Assembly (NCBI GenBank): GCA_050258735.1
Contig: JBLMZJ010000111.1
Location: forward strand, 1 to 26,515
Reading direction: 5' to 3'
Length of the DNA stretch: 26,515 nucleotides
From: Syntrophomonas_A sp050258735
GTDB taxonomy: Bacteria; Bacillota; Syntrophomonadia; Syntrophomonadales; Syntrophomonadaceae
Below are positions 23,287-26,515 of the stretch, in pieces. Under the pieces are notes generated by a model. That model was not told the origin of the DNA and searched no databases. It saw only the letters and a list, made by a program, of their open reading frames with translations. The stretch's first letter is position 1. Every line of letters starts with the position of its first letter. The position numbers and the translations under genes were made by a program.

Positions 23287-26121
23287 ATGAAGGACTATAT
23301 CTATATAAAAGGAGCCCGGGAACATAATCTGAAGAACATCGACCTCAGGATACCGCGGGACAAGCTGGTAGTCTTTACCGGGGTATCCGGTTCCGGCAAG
23401 TCGAGCCTGGCTTTTGATACTATCTACAGCGAAGGCCAGAGGCGCTACGTGGAATCTCTGTCCACCTATGCCCGTCAGTTCCTGGGGCAAATGGACAAAC
23501 CGGATGTCGATTATATAGAAGGTCTATCGCCCTCTATCTCTATAGATCAGAAGTCGACATCCAATAATCCTCGATCCACGGTAGGGACGGTTACCGAGAT
23601 CTATGACTATATCCGCCTGCTCTACGCTCGGGTGGGCAAGCCTTATTGCCCGCACTGCCACCAGCCTATCCAGCGGCAGACGGTCGATCAGATCGTTGAC
23701 CATCTACTTGATATGCCGGAAGGTACCCGCCTGCGCATCATGGCTCCGGTAGTGCGGGGACAGAAGGGCGAGCACACTAAGCTCCTGCAGAACCTGTTCA
23801 AGGACGGCTATGTGCGGGTCATGGTCGATGGGTTCGAATACACCTCGGATGAGGAGATCGTACTGGAGAAAAATAAGAAACATGACATCAGTGCAGTAGT
23901 TGATCGTCTTGTTGTCAAGGAAGGGATACGCAGTCGCCTGGCCGAGTCTTTGGAATTGGCTTTCGAACTGGCCGAGGGTGTAGCTGCGGTACGCTGGGGT
24001 CCGGAGGGTAATGAAGAGGATACTCTCTTCAGCCGGGATTTTGCTTGCCCCGACTGCGGGTTCAGCCTGCCCGAACTAAGCCCGCGTATGTTTTCCTTTA
24101 ATAATCCCTTTGGTGCCTGCCCGGATTGTGACGGACTTGGTGAAAAACGGGAGATCGATCCCGAGCTGGTATTTGATCTCAATCGTACTCTAGAAAACGG
24201 GGCTATACTGCCCTGGGCCAACAGCTTTTTTACGTACTATACGGCAGTACTGCGAGCCATGACAGAAAAGTATAAGATACCTATGGACAAGCCGCTCAAG
24301 GATTTCAGCAAGAAGCAGATGCAGATAATGATGTACGGCAATGGTGATGAGAAATTTCCGGTAACCTACACCAACTCCTATGGTGAGACCGGCACCTTCC
24401 GTTCGAGTTTTGAAGGCATCATCAACAACCTGAAACGGCGCTATATGGAGACCAAGTCCGATTCTTCCCGTGAGGAGATCGAGAAGTATATGACCAGCCG
24501 GTTGTGTCCGACCTGTCTGGGGAAGAGACTTCGCGAAGAGGTCCTTTGGGTCCTGGTAGGGCCCCAACCTATAAACGGGGTGACCGCCATGTCGGTCCGC
24601 CAGGCCCTGGACTTTTTCACCTGCCTGAAGTTGGGGGAAAGGGAAGCCTTTATCGGACGCCAGGTCATCAAGGAGATCAAGGAACGCCTGACCTTCCTGG
24701 TGGATGTGGGTTTGGATTATCTTACTCTGGACCGGGTCGCCGGAAGTCTTTCCGGCGGTGAAGCCCAGCGTATACGACTGGCCACCCAGGTGGGCTCCAG
24801 CCTGGTCGGAGTGCTTTACGTGCTGGATGAACCCAGCATAGGTCTGCACCCCCGGGATAATGACCGGCTGCTGGCCACGCTGGAGCGGCTGCGCGATCTG
24901 GGCAATTCGGTCATCGTAGTGGAGCATGACGAGGATACCGTACGACATGCCGATCACATAGTGGACATCGGCCCGCGTGCCGGTATTCACGGCGGTGAGG
25001 TAGTGGCCCAGGGCAACCTACAAGATCTTATGGCTGCCCCGAGGTCTTTGACCGGCCAATATCTGACTGGAAAGCTCAGTATCGATGTACCCGGCCAGCG
25101 CCGGCCCCTTACCGGCCGGGACCTCATTATCCGGGGGGCGGGGCAACATAACCTAAAGGATATCGACGTGAAGATCCCCCTGGGGCAGATGGTGGTAATA
25201 ACCGGGGTATCCGGTTCCGGTAAGAGTACCCTGGTAGAGGACATCGTATACCCTGTGTTGTTCAAGCAGATCAATCGCTCCAGCCGGCACCGGGTTGGTA
25301 AGTATAAGGCCATGGAGGGCGGGGAACATATCGATCGGGTCATCAATATCGACCAGGCTCCTATCGGGCGTACCCCCCGGTCCAATCCCGCCACTTATAC
25401 CGGGGCTTTCGATGGGATCCGCGAATTGTTTGCCAATACGGCCGAAGCCAAAGTGCGAGGCTATAAACCAGGACGTTTCAGCTTCAACGTGCGGGGTGGC
25501 CGATGCGAGGCTTGTTCCGGCGACGGCATCATCAAGATCGAGATGCATTTCCTGCCCGATGTCTATATTCCTTGCGAGGTCTGCAAAGGGAAACGCTACA
25601 ACCGGGAGACCCTGGAGGTCAAATATAAAAACAACAGTATCGCTGATGTTTTGGCTATGACCGTAGATGAAGCGGTCGAGTGCTTTGAGAACATTCCGGG
25701 AGTATACCGCAAGCTGAAGGTTTTACAGGACGTCGGCCTGGGCTATATCGGGCTGGGACAACCCGCCACCACTCTTTCCGGAGGCGAAGCTCAGCGGGTC
25801 AAATTAGCCACCGAGCTGTCCAAGCGATCTACCGGCAAGACCTTATATATACTGGATGAACCAACTACCGGACTGCACAAAGATGATGTTAAACACCTGC
25901 TTAGTGTCCTAAACAGATTGGTAGATAATGGGAATACCGTTCTTATTATCGAACATAATCTGGATGTGATCAAGAGTGCCGATTATCTGATCGACCTGGG
26001 TCCGGAAGGCGGGGAAAAGGGCGGCGAGATAGTTGTTGAAGGCACCCCGGAAGAGGTTGCCCGCCACCCAAGTTCCTACACCGCCAAATACCTGCGTGAA
26101 GTCCTGGGGGATTGTAATTAG
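23287..26121 (+). CDS. uvrA: UvrABC system protein A
   Basis: UvrA is the dimeric ABC-type ATPase that first finds bulky DNA lesions and loads UvrB. The 944-residue protein has two ATP sites. The first Walker A is GVSGSGKSS at 32-40, with its signature LSGGEAQRIRLATQVGSSL and VLDEPSIGLHP. The second is GVSGSGKST at about 640-648, with LSGGEAQRVKLATELSKRS and ILDEPTTGLH. Zinc modules are seen as CPHC (121-124), the CPDCGFSLPELSPRMFSFNN unit with a later CPDC, and CEACSGDG with CEVC. Domain order and length are typical. The ATG follows GGGAG. It is in line with uvrB, and uvrC follows beyond a 340-base gap holding a repeat element. Confidence 0.98.
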   Translation: MKDYIYIKGAREHNLKNIDLRIPRDKLVVFTGVSGSGKSSLAFDTIYSEGQRRYVESLSTYARQFLGQMDKPDVDYIEGLSPSISIDQKSTSNNPRSTVGTVTEIYDYIRLLYARVGKPYCPHCHQPIQRQTVDQIVDHLLDMPEGTRLRIMAPVVRGQKGEHTKLLQNLFKDGYVRVMVDGFEYTSDEEIVLEKNKKHDISAVVDRLVVKEGIRSRLAESLELAFELAEGVAAVRWGPEGNEEDTLFSRDFACPDCGFSLPELSPRMFSFNNPFGACPDCDGLGEKREIDPELVFDLNRTLENGAILPWANSFFTYYTAVLRAMTEKYKIPMDKPLKDFSKKQMQIMMYGNGDEKFPVTYTNSYGETGTFRSSFEGIINNLKRRYMETKSDSSREEIEKYMTSRLCPTCLGKRLREEVLWVLVGPQPINGVTAMSVRQALDFFTCLKLGEREAFIGRQVIKEIKERLTFLVDVGLDYLTLDRVAGSLSGGEAQRIRLATQVGSSLVGVLYVLDEPSIGLHPRDNDRLLATLERLRDLGNSVIVVEHDEDTVRHADHIVDIGPRAGIHGGEVVAQGNLQDLMAAPRSLTGQYLTGKLSIDVPGQRRPLTGRDLIIRGAGQHNLKDIDVKIPLGQMVVITGVSGSGKSTLVEDIVYPVLFKQINRSSRHRVGKYKAMEGGEHIDRVINIDQAPIGRTPRSNPATYTGAFDGIRELFANTAEAKVRGYKPGRFSFNVRGGRCEACSGDGIIKIEMHFLPDVYIPCEVCKGKRYNRETLEVKYKNNSIADVLAMTVDEAVECFENIPGVYRKLKVLQDVGLGYIGLGQPATTLSGGEAQRVKLATELSKRSTGKTLYILDEPTTGLHKDDVKHLLSVLNRLVDNGNTVLIIEHNLDVIKSADYLIDLGPEGGEKGGEIVVEGTPEEVARHPSSYTAKYLREVLGDCN

Positions 26122-26148
26122 CAACTGATTAACATAGAGGGCGACGGA

Positions 26149-26434
26149 TTTTTGCCACAGATAAACACTGATTAGCACAGATTGTTATAAAGGTGGGCCG
26201 TTTGGAGCAGGTTGCAAGATAGTAATGTCATTTGGCACTATAATATTGTGTGGCCAGGGTTCCTGGGAGTGAATGCTACGGAACATAATGAGTGGTTGCA
26301 TATTAATCAAATATCAGGGTCACTTACAATTATAATTATATGCTTAGGCAGCATATATTCTTTGGGAAATATCAATTAATGGGGGCTTAACACAGAAAAA
26401 TCTGTGTAAATCTGTGCTAATCTGTGGCTAAAAA
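26149..26434. repeat. 286-bp element with terminal inverted repeats (MITE-like candidate)
   Basis: The left end (26149-26183) and the reverse complement of the right end (26399-26434) share TTTTT(A)GCCACAGAT and each contains three 10-base units of the type CACAGATTAG. On the left these are CACAGATAAA, CACTGATTAG and CACAGATTGT; on the right, read on the other strand, CACAGATTAG, CACAGATTTA and CACAGATTTT. The 215-base interior holds no convincing gene and is AT-rich, with short palindromes such as ATATGC/GCATAT. An extra inverted pair ACACAGA/TCTGTGT (26390-26396, 26401-26407) lies at the inner right end. I see no clear target-site duplication. It fills almost the whole gap between uvrA and uvrC. 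CACAGATT-type tandem units are known to me as dispersed intergenic repeats in many bacteria. Confidence 0.6.
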
Positions 26435-26461
26435 CCGGTTTCCCCTGAAGGAGTGTGTGTT

Positions 26462-26515
26462 TTGAAACAGCGGTTGGGGAGTGTGCCTCTGCAGCCGGGG
26501 GTCTATATGTACAAG
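26462..26515 (+). CDS. uvrC: UvrABC system protein C, N-terminal fragment (3' truncated by window edge)
   Basis: Only 18 codons are visible, reading MKQRLGSVPLQPGVYMYK. The P-x-x-PGVY-x-(M/F)-(K/Y)K pattern is the start of the GIY-YIG endonuclease domain of UvrC, which makes the 3' incision in nucleotide excision repair. The TTG start has a full AAGGAG (26448-26453) eight bases upstream. Position directly after uvrB and uvrA supports the call. The Shine-Dalgarno region begins only 14 bases after the right end of the repeat element, so that element may carry or block transcription into uvrC. Confidence 0.85.
   Translation, partial: MKQRLGSVPLQPGVYMYK

Noticed and set aside
26122..26461. CRISPR array suggested by repeated CACAGATT units
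   Set aside because: The units are 10 bases long, contiguous, and in opposite orientation at the two ends of the gap, with no spacers; they are terminal repeats rather than CRISPR repeats.

Overview
The window reads like a chromosomal core region of a motile, Gram-positive-type Firmicute of the Clostridia. Moderate GC, frequent TTG starts with strong AGGAGG-type ribosome binding sites, a long-form HPF, a SecA with a C-terminal zinc tail and a LexA-like box of the Bacillus/Clostridium type all fit. A member of the Syntrophomonadales or a relative is my guess, with low certainty. Every supported gene is on the + strand.

Layout. (1) 1-2646: end of a nucleotide-sugar or glycan locus: a truncated RmlD-like SDR protein, a B12-binding radical SAM enzyme and an NAD-dependent sugar epimerase. 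(2) 2870-5489: flagellar late genes: a YjfB-family protein, an unrecognised 122-residue protein, then a terminator, a sigma-28/sigma-D-like promoter, flaG, fliS and two small FliT/FlgN-like helical proteins. (3) 5521-6623: a small zinc-ribbon protein with its own promoter framed by two palindromes, a terminator, and long-form hpf. (4) 6775-12538: secA, motA, motB, a badly decayed class III nucleotidyl cyclase fragment, and prfB with the classical programmed +1 frameshift. (5) 12581-14408: a transketolase split into N- and C-terminal subunit genes. (6) 14409-19894: a hairpin-rich leader, ftsE-ftsX, a secreted coiled-coil/LytM peptidase, a C-terminal processing (S41) peptidase and a polytopic PDZ protein that sits where minJ lies in Bacillus subtilis. 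(7) 19997-26515: a double P-loop ATPase, uvrB behind a LexA-like box, uvrA, a 286-bp element with inverted-repeat ends, and the start of uvrC.

The order fliS-fliT-hpf-secA-prfB-ftsE-ftsX-ctpB-minJ with uvrB-uvrA further on matches what I recall of the B. subtilis chromosome. Most of the window is therefore an old conserved backbone linking flagellar export, ribosome hibernation, secretion, cell division and nucleotide excision repair. The accessory parts are the glycan genes on the left edge, motAB plus the cyclase relic between secA and prfB, the transketolase pair, the PRK06851-like ATPase and the repeat element before uvrC. I found no CRISPR array, tRNA, rRNA, transposase gene or clear novel multi-gene system. 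The most unusual items are the cyclase relic, the terminal-inverted-repeat element, the palindrome-framed promoter at 5511-5571 and the hairpin-rich stretch before ftsE.
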